In this document: positions 27,174 to 37,500 of the stretch, piece by piece
How positions within the stretch are numbered: the first letter of the stretch is position 1
Layout of the letters: the number at the start of each line of letters is the position of its first letter
NCBI RefSeq assembly: GCF_042427745.1
Contig: NZ_JBHMFA010000006.1
Length of the DNA: 64,000 nt
From: Algibacter miyuki
Lineage (GTDB): Bacteria > Bacteroidota > Bacteroidia > Flavobacteriales > Flavobacteriaceae
Direction: 5' to 3' (one strand)
Translations under genes and position numbers: made by a program
The notes under the pieces: model-generated
The model's database searches: none
Seen by the model: the letters and a program-made list of their open reading frames with translations, nothing else
What the model was told of the DNA's origin: nothing

Positions 27174-28334
27174 TTACTCCTTACGCTCAACGTATCTATA
27201 TAGTTCTGCAGCCGCTAATAAAAAAGCACCAACTCCAAAATCTGCCGTAGAATTAACATCTACCACTTGCCCAGGTATTGCTCTCTCTCCAATAGGTTGT
27301 ACATAACCTACCGTTCCATTAGATTGAAGTGCTGTTTTACTTAAATATTCCCAACTTTTTTTAACGACAGGCAAATATACTTTGTCGTTTAAAATACCGT
27401 TGTTAATTCCCCATAAATAGGCGTACGTAAAAAAGGCTGTTCCGCTAGTTTCAGGACCTGGTGCATGCGCCGGATCAAGAATACTACGTGTCCAATAGCC
27501 ATGTGGTTGTTGCGATTTTTTTAAAGATTTGGCCATAGCCTGAAAACGCTTTACATAATCTTCCCGATAATTACTATCGGCAGGTAAATCTTGTATAACC
27601 TTAGCTAAACCCGCGAAAACCCATCCGTTACCTCGTGCCCAAAAATCCTTTTTACCATTAACACTTTTGTGCTTAGGATATACATATTTTGCATCACGAA
27701 AATATAATTGTGCCGATCTATCGTACATAATACTGTTAGCATAAAGTAAATACGTATTTAGCTTTTCTAAATAGAGATTATTTCCGGTTACATTGTAAAG
27801 TTTAGTCATTACAGGCATTACCATATAAAGTCCATCGGCCCACCACCAGTAATCGTTCACAGACGTACTCATTTGGTGTTCCATAACTTGGATAGCGCGT
27901 TTTATTTTTTCTGGATTTTTCTGTCCTTCTAAGTTATAGATATCTATATATGTTTGAAAACAAATTTGCCAATCTCCAAAAAGCACATATTCATCGCTTT
28001 CTCCATAGCTATATTTCCACTCTGTTTCATCATTAGATTTAGCTCCTTGATATTCATTTTTTTCAGCCCAGGCTATAGAATAATCTAAAAAATCTTGATT
28101 ACCTGTTATCTTATAAGCCTCTATATTACCTGTATGGTAAGCCGCTGGATTCCAAAAGGCTCGATCTTGTTCAGGATGTGTTTTTTGCCAATGTTGATTT
28201 ACTTTATTAATAATAGAAACAACTTCTGCTTTACTATAATTAAGTTCCACATCGCTCTTTGATGTCTTTTGGCAAGCCAATAAAGACATAGATACTAATA
28301 AAACACACACAACGATTATTGATTTCTGATTCAT
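27174..28334 (-). CDS. GH105 family lipoprotein (unsaturated uronyl hydrolase / glucuronidase type)
   Basis: 386 aa with lipobox SLLAC (Cys near 21). It is an alpha/alpha-barrel with the family blocks YVLFGDWQICFQTYIDIY, WWWADGLYMVMPVMTKLY and FWARGNGWVFAGLAKV. The Asp of GDWQ and the Asp of WADGL are in the catalytic positions used for hydration of the uronyl double bond. GH105 classically removes unsaturated uronic acids after pectate or rhamnogalacturonan lyases. No lyase is encoded here, so it may act on uronic acid in another context. It starts 4 bp after the GH30 stop. Confidence 0.88.
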   Translation of the reverse strand: MNQKSIIVVCVLLVSMSLLACQKTSKSDVELNYSKAEVVSIINKVNQHWQKTHPEQDRAFWNPAAYHTGNIEAYKITGNQDFLDYSIAWAEKNEYQGAKSNDETEWKYSYGESDEYVLFGDWQICFQTYIDIYNLEGQKNPEKIKRAIQVMEHQMSTSVNDYWWWADGLYMVMPVMTKLYNVTGNNLYLEKLNTYLLYANSIMYDRSAQLYFRDAKYVYPKHKSVNGKKDFWARGNGWVFAGLAKVIQDLPADSNYREDYVKRFQAMAKSLKKSQQPHGYWTRSILDPAHAPGPETSGTAFFTYAYLWGINNGILNDKVYLPVVKKSWEYLSKTALQSNGTVGYVQPIGERAIPGQVVDVNSTADFGVGAFLLAAAELYRYVERKE

Positions 28335-28338
28335 GTCT

Positions 28339-29940
28339 TTAATTTATTTTAATATGTTTTTTAATAACACAGGTGGTAATAGACCTTTTGGGCAATACAA
28401 AATTATCCTTTGGGTTTATAGACTTTGTTTTTTTTAAATTGAAACCTGCATCACCTGAAGTTAAATAAACCTCCATAGTATCGAATTCTTTAGGTAATCC
28501 GGAAAGTGCTATATTTTTGCTGTTTTCAAGCTGATTTACAAGTACAACAACAATCTCATTTTCTGATATAAATGCAGATTCTAATATGCCTTTAATATTT
28601 TCTTTTTCATACAATTCGTCCAAACGAGAAACCTCTATACGTTTCATTTTAGGTGAAATAAATCTTGAATAATTACCTAGAGCCCAAAGCATTTTTGACT
28701 CATAATACTCGCCTCCAAATTTATTTTTATCAATATAGATTAAGCCATCTTTATAGTTGTACGGACTAACGGCCAACCACCAATGCCATGCAGATGCATT
28801 CGCGATAACCAAATCTAAATGAATTACGCGTGCCATATAAAGTGCCGCATCTATTCCTAAATCACGTCCGTTTCCTTTAATTATTTCGTTGTTTTCTAGT
28901 ATACAATATTCCGTCATCCAATATTCTAAATCTGGATTTGCACTGCTCCTTTTTTGATTTAATAGCGTCCTGCTTTTAATTGAGTTATCTAAATTATAGG
29001 TGGAAAAATAACTATGACCTGCTATTTTTTGAGCCATTGATTTTAAGGCCCCTACATAACTGCTTGAGTTTTTATTGAAAAAAGACTCTATTTGATTTCC
29101 TCTATTGGCATTTTTACTTTCGGTATACAAAGCATTGATTTCACCAGCTTCGGTAAGTTCTATTTTTGATGAAATCTTATTTTTTATAAATGCCTTATCT
29201 ATTTCTATTGTAGCGCTGTACAACTCACTATTATTCCATGGGCTACCTTCTTGGTTGCAACATTTCCATTCCCATTGCGGCTCATTAAAAGGGCTTATAT
29301 AATTAAAAGTTATATCCGTTTTATTTGATACGCCTTTAACAATTTCTACTAAAAAGTTGGCATAATCCTTATAATTTGTATTCCCCAAGTTTGATGAAAG
29401 ACCATCTGCAGACCACGCTTTTCCATTTTTTGTTAGATGTACGGGCGGACTATTTACAAAACCAATAAAGGTTTTAACACCATGCTTTTTAGCCGCATTT
29501 AAAAACCATATTTGCCCTGCTTGTTTATCCCAATCATAACGTCTATTTTCTAGTAAGAAAGATTCTGCTCTACGCCATTCGTCTTTAATCTCGCTATTAT
29601 CGCCTTGTTCCGCACTTCCTGCTCCAATATTAAAGCGCCACGCGGTTAAACCAATACCTTCTGGGCTTCCATCTTGTTTATTTAATTTACTAAACAATAA
29701 TTTAGCGATGTCTTCCTTTTTGTCTTCCGGCCAATACTTGCCCACAAATTGAGTAGACCAAGCATCAGAAGCTCCAAAGTTTTGTATAGTTTGAAACGTT
29801 TTGTTTGTATTTAATTCAATTTTTAAAACAGTATTTGCATTAGCGGTTTGACTTTTACTTTCTAACCCCTTCAAAATAAAAAAAGCGAATATGCACCAGA
29901 ACATGGTTAAAGGTTTTATTTGTGCATATAAATGTTTCAT
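28339..29940 (-). CDS. GH30 family glycosidase, probable endo-beta-1,6-galactanase
   Basis: The start at 29940 (MKHLYAQIKPLTMFW...) is preferred to 29979 because it places a signal peptide at the N-terminus (ending SKSQ). The protein is a TIM barrel followed by a beta domain of the GH30 kind. Key blocks are QNFGASDAWS, LTAWRFNIGAGSAEQG, ISPFNEPQWEWK (acid/base Glu), ELTEAGEINALY and YWMTEYCI (nucleophile Glu). The FGASDAW/IGAGSAEQG pattern is that of the galactanase branch of GH30, not of the glucosylceramidase branch. Cleavage of beta-1,6-galactan side chains of type II arabinogalactan is therefore the leading guess. It heads a unit with the GH105 and double-GH43 genes. Confidence 0.85.
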   Translation of the reverse strand: MKHLYAQIKPLTMFWCIFAFFILKGLESKSQTANANTVLKIELNTNKTFQTIQNFGASDAWSTQFVGKYWPEDKKEDIAKLLFSKLNKQDGSPEGIGLTAWRFNIGAGSAEQGDNSEIKDEWRRAESFLLENRRYDWDKQAGQIWFLNAAKKHGVKTFIGFVNSPPVHLTKNGKAWSADGLSSNLGNTNYKDYANFLVEIVKGVSNKTDITFNYISPFNEPQWEWKCCNQEGSPWNNSELYSATIEIDKAFIKNKISSKIELTEAGEINALYTESKNANRGNQIESFFNKNSSSYVGALKSMAQKIAGHSYFSTYNLDNSIKSRTLLNQKRSSANPDLEYWMTEYCILENNEIIKGNGRDLGIDAALYMARVIHLDLVIANASAWHWWLAVSPYNYKDGLIYIDKNKFGGEYYESKMLWALGNYSRFISPKMKRIEVSRLDELYEKENIKGILESAFISENEIVVVLVNQLENSKNIALSGLPKEFDTMEVYLTSGDAGFNLKKTKSINPKDNFVLPKRSITTCVIKKHIKIN

Positions 29941-30071
29941 TTTTATTAATTGTTTTAGTGTTTGATAAAGTAACATCATTTCTTTTAATTAAAATTTTAC
30001 TTTGAAAAGAAGGTTCTAGTTATTCTTTTCTAAAAGCTAATAGCTTCCGTAATTTATTTCATTTTAATTAA

Positions 30072-30104
30072 AAGAGGAGAAAAATTGATATATTTCCTCC
30101 TCTT
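30072..30104 (-). terminator. Probable terminator after the second susC operon
   Basis: AAGAGGAG (30072-30079) pairs with CTCCTCTT (30097-30104) around a 17-nt loop; on the minus strand it is followed by TTTTAATT. It lies 12 bp after the stop of the DUF4998 gene. Confidence 0.65.
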
Positions 30105-30116
30105 AAAAAAGCGCTA

Positions 30117-31340
30117 TTAAGGATTAATTACTAATATTTCCCACGATGAAATATTGGCGTATCGTCCAGCATCAGACTGCGTTGTTATTTCTCCAATAGA
30201 AATCTCGGTGGTTTCAGTTATTGTAAACTCTAACACATAATCTACACTTGAAGTAGCCAGTATTCTTTTGGAAACCAAAACTTCTGGAGATGTACTTACA
30301 TCTTCCACATTCGGTAACCCCATGTTTCCTTGTGCAACTACAAAATAAGATCCGCCCTCATCTTCTAAAGAAAAATTAGTAGGATTGCCTGAAAACATAA
30401 TTATTTTTAATTGATAAGTAGCTGGTTCTGCAGTTACTACTTGATAAATTTTACCATTCGTAATAGCGGGAGCTCCCCACCCCGATTCTAAATTAAATAG
30501 GTTGCCATTCCACTCGTCCCAACCACCAAAACCATTGTGGTTTTTTGCGGCATCATTGGTTATCCAAGGTGCTGCTAAATTGCCCCATCTTCCATCTGTT
30601 TCTTCCGCTAAAAAAGGAACAGATGCATTCCCTAAAATAGGCGTTGGTATGGGTTTTACACTTTTATAAGCCGAATAAAATATATCTATTGACTCCTCGC
30701 TAGGTTTAAAGGTTGTTCTATAATTATAGGTTGAACCACTTTCAAAATCGGTAATATTCAAACTAGAATCCGCAATATTTATAAACACAGTATTTAGTGT
30801 TCCGTTAGTAGTCATATATTCAACTTCACTACCTATCACCCCAGAACTTAAATTCATATCTGCAAAATTAATAGTAAGATTACTATCTAAAAGTAGATTT
30901 GATATTATTGGTCTGTTGAACAAAGACTCAACGTATCGGTCTCCATAAACTTCAGCGGAAAGCGAAACTGGAATTGAACTATTTCCATCGGCATCAAATG
31001 TTTTTACAACAAAATTATAGACATTTTCTTCTAAATTATCGATTATGGTAGATATGACATCAATACCAGCGGTTCTGTTAACGGCAACCACTACCGAGTC
31101 TGTGTTGTTATTCCAATACACTCTTGCTTCGGAAACCTTAGGATCGCCTATAATTAATCCTTTCAATGCCACCCTATTTTTACCTGGTGCTATTTTTAAA
31201 GAGTCTATAGCTGCTGTGTAAGATATTTCTCCGCCTTTGGTAAAATCTAAATATTCCTTATCACTCGTGCAAGAATAGATTCCTGCAGTTATACATACCA
31301 ATAAAAGTAATGCTATGGATTTTCTTATTTTTTTCATCAT
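30117..31340 (-). CDS. DUF4998 domain lipoprotein, probable surface glycan-binding protein
   Basis: 407 aa with lipobox GIYSC (near residue 24). The N-terminal half matches DUF4998 of PUL accessory proteins (KIAPGKNRVALKGLIIGDPK, ARVYWNN). The C-terminal half is a separate beta-sandwich with aromatic residues (NGFGGWDEWNGNLFNLESGW) and ends in EISIGEITTQ...ISSWEILVI, like the ligand-binding end of SusE/SusF-type proteins. It has no catalytic features. It is the last gene of susC-susD-DUF4959/5000-DUF4998, 12 bp downstream of its neighbour. A surface protein that helps capture polysaccharide is the likely role. Confidence 0.75.
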   Translation of the reverse strand: MMKKIRKSIALLLLVCITAGIYSCTSDKEYLDFTKGGEISYTAAIDSLKIAPGKNRVALKGLIIGDPKVSEARVYWNNNTDSVVVAVNRTAGIDVISTIIDNLEENVYNFVVKTFDADGNSSIPVSLSAEVYGDRYVESLFNRPIISNLLLDSNLTINFADMNLSSGVIGSEVEYMTTNGTLNTVFINIADSSLNITDFESGSTYNYRTTFKPSEESIDIFYSAYKSVKPIPTPILGNASVPFLAEETDGRWGNLAAPWITNDAAKNHNGFGGWDEWNGNLFNLESGWGAPAITNGKIYQVVTAEPATYQLKIIMFSGNPTNFSLEDEGGSYFVVAQGNMGLPNVEDVSTSPEVLVSKRILATSSVDYVLEFTITETTEISIGEITTQSDAGRYANISSWEILVINP

Positions 31341-31352
31341 TGTCTTTTTAAA

Positions 31353-32582
31353 TTAAAAATCAGGGTTACCATAAACTTGTACTTCTGAAACTGCCATATA
31401 ATCGCCGCCTGCCCAATTTTCCATGCATTGTATTCTTAAATATCGCACTGCCGGATTATCTATTGAAATTTCATAATCTGCTCCATCTTTCGCAGCTACC
31501 AGATCATTATTATCTTCTTGTCCGTATGGTAATCCAGAAGGTTTTTTCACATCAAACTCACCTAGTAAAGTCCATCCAGAAAGATCTCCATTATTCAATT
31601 CATTTGCTCCCCATACTTTAAACGTTTTCATGGCTCCTAAGTAATAATACAATCTTTGATCTCCAATAGGTTCGGAAAATTGCCAAATATGTAATCGACT
31701 TAATTTAGTTACTGTGCCTATATCAAAAGTTACTAAATGATCTTCAGTGTCTACCGTTCTACTAGTAAAGTACGTATCGTACCACTCTAGCGTTCCACCG
31801 TTAAATAAATCTCTTACTTCAGTATGTGATGCAATTAATTCAGCATCATTATCTAAGGTAACAGGTAACATATTTTCTCTTGGCATTAAGGTTTCATACA
31901 ACGGTTTAATTTGTGTAAACAAAGTATCGGTTACATTTAACCATCTATCTCGCACTAAAAAAGCGAAATCTTGAGGAATGGTATCAAACCCCCTTAAACT
32001 CTGAGCTATTTCACTTGCAGAAGTATAAATACTAGTTGGAAGAGGTTCCCAATTACCCTGAATATTTTTTTGCATGGCAAGTAAAGCTATATCTTCTTGG
32101 GTTGGATTTTGAGCATTTATACGTACACCACCAAAATCGGCATTCAATTCTATGGATCGAAAGACTTCAAAAATAGGAGCCTCTAAAGGAGATACGGTTA
32201 CCTTAACAGGTTCTGATTGCGTTTCGCTTCTATTTACCGCATAAATTGCAACCTCTTGTTCTGAAAGTCCAGTAAACCCTTCTAACATCATGGTGTTTTG
32301 ATAGTAAGATGACTTAACTTCCATGGCAGTACCATTTTCTAAGGTATATCGAGCAACTATATATAGTAAATCTTTATCATTAGGTAACGTATAATCTAAC
32401 TTGACCTTACCTGGTAAATTTTCGATAGTTACGTTACTAACCGCACCTGGAGGCGTGGTATTGCTCTCCATAGCTGTTGCTCCTTCTTCTTCTGAGCAAC
32501 CTAAAAAAGCTAAAATCAGAGCTAATATTATAATCCTTGTGGATTGTATTACATGTTGTTTCATAATTTTATTTTTTACCAT
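31353..32582 (-). CDS. DUF4959/DUF5000-type lipoprotein, probable surface glycan-binding protein
   Basis: 409 aa. The signal ends in AFLGCSEEE (lipoprotein Cys near 29). The FN3-like N-terminus begins TPPGAVSNVTIENLPGKVKL, the DUF4959 pattern. It is followed by a DUF5126-like middle (EAPIFEVFRSIELNADFGGV) and a C-terminal galactose-binding/F5-F8 type domain (DUF5000) from about residue 240, ending RYLRIQCMENWAGGDYMAV. The start ATG overlaps the susD stop by 7 bp; an internal Met at 32564 is also possible. The position right behind susD is typical for outer-surface glycan-binding proteins. No enzyme motif is visible. Confidence 0.8.
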   Translation of the reverse strand: MVKNKIMKQHVIQSTRIIILALILAFLGCSEEEGATAMESNTTPPGAVSNVTIENLPGKVKLDYTLPNDKDLLYIVARYTLENGTAMEVKSSYYQNTMMLEGFTGLSEQEVAIYAVNRSETQSEPVKVTVSPLEAPIFEVFRSIELNADFGGVRINAQNPTQEDIALLAMQKNIQGNWEPLPTSIYTSASEIAQSLRGFDTIPQDFAFLVRDRWLNVTDTLFTQIKPLYETLMPRENMLPVTLDNDAELIASHTEVRDLFNGGTLEWYDTYFTSRTVDTEDHLVTFDIGTVTKLSRLHIWQFSEPIGDQRLYYYLGAMKTFKVWGANELNNGDLSGWTLLGEFDVKKPSGLPYGQEDNNDLVAAKDGADYEISIDNPAVRYLRIQCMENWAGGDYMAVSEVQVYGNPDF

Positions 32583-34549
32583 CCTGGACTTTGAACTAAG
32601 CTAGGGTTTTGGATTAAAGTTGTTTCGTAAATAGGCCAAAAATAATCTCTTGGAGCTACAAATCGCTGTTGAAATAAGGTAGAAACCTGATAGTAAGCAG
32701 CCTCTGTAGAGCCATATACGTTCCATCCTTCTACAGGTTTATTAAACTCAGATGTTGCTTTTTTCCATCGCCTGATATCCCAGTAATTTTTCCCTTCATA
32801 AGCTAATTCAATACTTCGCTCTCTATGAATTATTTCTCGCATACCTTCTTTAGATGTATATTTACTAGGGTTTGTAGAATAATTTTGCCACGAAGAAGAA
32901 ACACCTTCTAATCCTGCACGAGCGCGAATAGCATCGACATATTGTAATACTTCTGGAGTAGCTCCAGAAACTTCGTTTAAAGCTTCAGCATACATTAAAT
33001 ATAAATCGGCTAACCTTAACTCTGGCCATGCATAATCATTGTAAGAAGCCCCGCCATCACTATTAAAGGTTTGTTGCCAATCTACCAACTTCTTTATATA
33101 ATATCCTGTAACATTAAAATCAAATGCATCTGAACTACCTGCGTAATCTTTAAACTTTGCTTCAATATGATATTTGGTTTCATCGGATCCACTATCATAT
33201 TTATAAAAAATAGCGCCATCGAAACCTAAATCGGCATAAAAACGAGGTTCCCTATTAAAATTTAAAATAGACGTTCTATACCCTTCTTTTATATTAAGAG
33301 CATCTTCCACTCCAGCTTCTTTAATTTTTGTAATATCATTAAAGTTTAATGTTTTGTCTTCTTCTATAGGAACGCCATTTTTTGTGTAAAAATTAGAAGC
33401 CGATCTTATAGTAGGCGAAAATACTTTTCTAGCAGAACTATGAGAAATAGTGTTGTTTAAAGGCATCATACAAAGACGTTGTAGTTGGGAAGTACGACTG
33501 TTTGGGTTTGCCCAAATTAACTCATTATTAAAACGCTCTGTAACGGCTTGCCTAATATCTATTTTTGTTTTGGTTACTTGAGAAATATTTGCATTTATAT
33601 CTTCTTTATAAAAAAGAACATGACCATTAGCTTCTGCTACATCTATTGCTGCTTTTAAAGCAACGGCTGCACGCTCCCATTTTTCGGGATCGTAGGATGC
33701 AGGAAATAATGCTATTCCGTCTTTATTTGTAAACGATGCCACATCTGAATTCCCATTAAACAATGGACTTGCCACCATAAGTAAAAGTTCGCCTTTTATA
33801 CCTAAAGCTGCCGCCCTTGTTATTCTACCAAGTTCATTTTGCCTATCTGTAATTTGAGGAGGAAGAGCTAATGCTGCTTCATCTAATAACTCTACTAAAT
33901 AATCTACACTTTCATCTATAGGCTCTCTACCAATTTGAAGCTCACTCTCTGGTGCATCAACAGGAATCGTATTACGAATTATTGGAATTGGCCCATACAT
34001 ACGCATTAAATAATAGTGGTAATAAGCTTTTAGGAACTTCCCTTCACCTATCCATCGTAATCTATCAGCTTCGCTTATATCTGGAACTTTACTTCTGTCT
34101 TCCATATTATCGATAAAAATATTGCAATGTCTTATCCCATCGAAAAGTGGATATAAATCGCTAGGGCCCGCACCTTGATAGCGTCCTTCCCAGGCGTCCA
34201 TATATGGATTCGAGATGCGCTGTAAACCTCGAGCAATATCGAAGGCATAACTATTAATTGCTGCATCTTGGCCGGGAATCCATGTTTCATTACCAGCTAA
34301 CATGCCTATATTATGCACAGCATCTCCATTTTTTGGAATGTAAGCATAACAAGTATATAGATACTTTTCTGCTTCATTTCTTAATTTAAAAGCTTCATCT
34401 ATGGTTACCACATTATCTGGAACCACTTCTAGAAACGATTCTTCGCAGGATACTAAACCACTTAGGGAAAGCATCATTAAAGGCATAGCACAAATACTGT
34501 GAAGCTTTTGCAATCCTTTTTTTAATATATTTTTATGTATAGTTTTCAT
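32576..34549 (-). CDS. SusD/RagB family nutrient-binding outer membrane lipoprotein (pair 2)
   Basis: 657 aa with lipobox GLVSC (Cys near 35), then the SusD start EESFLEVVPDNVVTIDEAF. TPR-like helices carry the family's conserved block RWIGEGKFLKAYYHYYLMRM, and the C-terminus has the usual ERSIELAYEGKNYWDIRRWK. It forms the lid over the SusC channel and binds oligosaccharide at the cell surface. It lies 9 bp after susC of the same pair, so ratio and function are coupled. The protein is larger than most SusD proteins (about 500-600 aa). Confidence 0.95.
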   Translation of the reverse strand: MKTIHKNILKKGLQKLHSICAMPLMMLSLSGLVSCEESFLEVVPDNVVTIDEAFKLRNEAEKYLYTCYAYIPKNGDAVHNIGMLAGNETWIPGQDAAINSYAFDIARGLQRISNPYMDAWEGRYQGAGPSDLYPLFDGIRHCNIFIDNMEDRSKVPDISEADRLRWIGEGKFLKAYYHYYLMRMYGPIPIIRNTIPVDAPESELQIGREPIDESVDYLVELLDEAALALPPQITDRQNELGRITRAAALGIKGELLLMVASPLFNGNSDVASFTNKDGIALFPASYDPEKWERAAVALKAAIDVAEANGHVLFYKEDINANISQVTKTKIDIRQAVTERFNNELIWANPNSRTSQLQRLCMMPLNNTISHSSARKVFSPTIRSASNFYTKNGVPIEEDKTLNFNDITKIKEAGVEDALNIKEGYRTSILNFNREPRFYADLGFDGAIFYKYDSGSDETKYHIEAKFKDYAGSSDAFDFNVTGYYIKKLVDWQQTFNSDGGASYNDYAWPELRLADLYLMYAEALNEVSGATPEVLQYVDAIRARAGLEGVSSSWQNYSTNPSKYTSKEGMREIIHRERSIELAYEGKNYWDIRRWKKATSEFNKPVEGWNVYGSTEAAYYQVSTLFQQRFVAPRDYFWPIYETTLIQNPSLVQSPGW

Positions 34550-34558
34550 ACCTTTTTT

Positions 34559-37500
34559 TTAAAAATCAACTTTTAATCCTAAATTATAAACCGATTGAAT
34601 TGGATACCCCAAACCATTACCTCCCATTTCAGGATCCCATAATTTGAATTTACTCCATACCGCTAAATTGTTACCACTAAAGTAAATTCTTAGAGCTTTA
34701 ATACCTGTTTTAGATAAAATCGTATCGGGTACATTATAACCAGCTTCGAGTGATTTTAATCTTAAAAAAGCTCCATCGCGCATCCACCAATTTGAGACTT
34801 GATTGTTGTTTTCAACATATTCGTCGCTTAACCGTGGCCAAAACGCATAAGAGTCTCTATTGGATTCAGACCAATGATCGTCTGCTATAACTTTTAATAA
34901 TCCATTCTGTGCGGAACCATCGAGTACAAAAGGTGATATTTTTTGCGGTTCTATAAAAAATGACGTTCTACCAACACCTTGAAAGAATATGCTTAAATCA
35001 AAATCTTTATAACCAATAGTACCTCCAAAACCATAAACAATTTCAGGAACAGTTGGGTGGCCTAAGGGTACTTTATCGTTTTCACTTATATAACCATCAC
35101 CATTAACATCACGATATTTAATATCTCCGCCAGTATATTCTCCAAATTGTGCAGGTGAATTAAGTGTTTCTTCATGATCTACAAACAAACGTTCGGCAAT
35201 ATAACCGTACTGTTGTGTAGCACTATTACTAATAACAGAGCGGTATGCCATATTATCTGGATAGTTAACCTCGTCATAAACCAAAATTTCGCTAGTCGCA
35301 TAGGTGAAATTCCCTCGTAATTGCGTGTACCAATCATCATTAAGTTGTTTGTTAAATGTAACAGAGGCGTCTAAGCCTTTGCTGTCCATTTCTCCAAAAT
35401 TTGTAGCAGGAATAGCCGTTAAACCTAACGTAGATCCAATATTAGTACGTGTTTGTAAAATATTAGTTCGGTTTTGTTTAAACACGTCTACAATTAAGTT
35501 TAACGAATTAAAGAACTCCATATCTAACCCTAAATTAGTTTGAGTCGATTTTTCCCATCCAATATTTTCATTAGCATAACGATCTATAAAAACTCCAGGG
35601 TTATACTCGCCAAATTGTTCTCCAAAGGATGCTCCATAATCGTTATTATTAAGACTAACTGTTGATAAATAAAAGAACCTATCGTTAACATTACCAATAG
35701 CATCATTACCAACAAGGCCATGTGTAAAGCGTATTTTAAAATCGGAAACCACGTTTTTTAAACCATCCCAGTAATCCTCATTAGATATACGGTATGCAAA
35801 TCCTACAGAAGGAAAAAATCCATAACGACTTCCTTTAGCAAAACGTTCTGATCCGTTATATCCAAAATTGAATTCGGTTAAATATCGATCATCATAACCA
35901 TATGTAAATCTCCCCGACAAACTATGATTTCGGTTTGGCAATGAGCTCTGTACACTTCCCGAGTTTCCTGTTTCATAACTTGACAACAGATTTACAAGCA
36001 TACCTGTAACAGCATGTTTTTCATTAAAAACAGTATTGTAATTAACCGCCGTTTCTAAATAAATACGAGAATCTAATAATTTTCGGCCTTCGTTATAAGT
36101 TAGGTACTGAGTTCCTATATTGGCTTCACCTCCTGCGGTTCCTTCTCCCCCCGCATTTAATACACTTAACTCCAACTCTCCAGTAAAAGGACTGATATTA
36201 GAAGCATAATAAAACGGATTATATTGACGGGCAACCTCGTAAAATGAATAACGCTTTATATATCCCATGGCTCTGGCTGATAAGCCTGTGGTTATACCGC
36301 TTAAATCCTGCTTAATTTCTAATTGAGTTTGTATGGTAGATGCCTTACTGGTTTGGTAACCACGTACCATTTCTGCGTAAGGATTAATTAAAACACCTGC
36401 TCCTGATGAATTACTGATTTGAGCACCACCAAATAATGGATGTTCTACATATGGCAAATAACTAGAAGGATATACTTTTGGGAATTTCACAGGATTGGAC
36501 CACAATGCTAAATTAAAAATACGTGCTCCTCCATTAATCCAATTACCATCTTTATCCCTACCACCTACTGGTCCGGTATAATCATCAAATTGACCATAAA
36601 CACGAACAATAGCTTTTGTGGTTGGTGTTAAGTTGATATCAAGATTACTTCTTAATGAATAATTTCTAAGTTTAATGTTGTTATTAAAATTATTAGTTCC
36701 GTTAACATCTAAAACACCATTATCAACATTATAAGTACCAGAAATATAATATTTCGCTTTTTCTCCTCCACCATTAGCACTAACATTTACTCCTTGATTT
36801 ATGGTGTAATTTTTTATTAATTCATCTAACCAATTATTACTAGGGTATAAATAAGGATCATCACCAATAGAAGTTCTATAAATTTTATTTTGGTTATATG
36901 GTAAAACTGCTTGAGGATCTCGAGTTAACGCCGCCTCATTAGCTAAATTCATGTACGTTATATTGTCTGCAAAATTGAAGTTTTTAGAGTTTGTAGACAT
37001 TTTTGTTTCTGTACGTACACTAAATCTTGTTATACCAGCCTTACCCATTTTAGTGGTAATTAAAACCACCCCATTTGCGCCACGGGCACCGTATACAGCA
37101 GCGGCTGCGGCATCTTTTAACACTGAAAAACTTTCAATATCATCTGGTTGTAAACGCGCCATATCGGTAGAGCTTGATTCTATACCATCAATTAAAATTA
37201 GTGGGTTTACTTTACCAGACCCAAAGGATCCTAAACCACGAATGAAAAAATCGGCATTATCTGCTCCTGGCTCTCCACTTCTTTGAAAAGCAATCATACC
37301 TGGAACTCTACCAGCCATCATAGAGGTTAAATTACTTGTTGGCCCCTTAATATCTTTAGGCGAAATTGTGGTAATCGAACTTACTAAACTTGCCTTTTTT
37401 TGAGTACCAAAACCAACTATAACAACCTCTTTTAAGCTTTCAGAACTTTCGCTAAGCGTAATAGAAAACACAGATTTACTCCCCATGCTTACCTCTAAAG

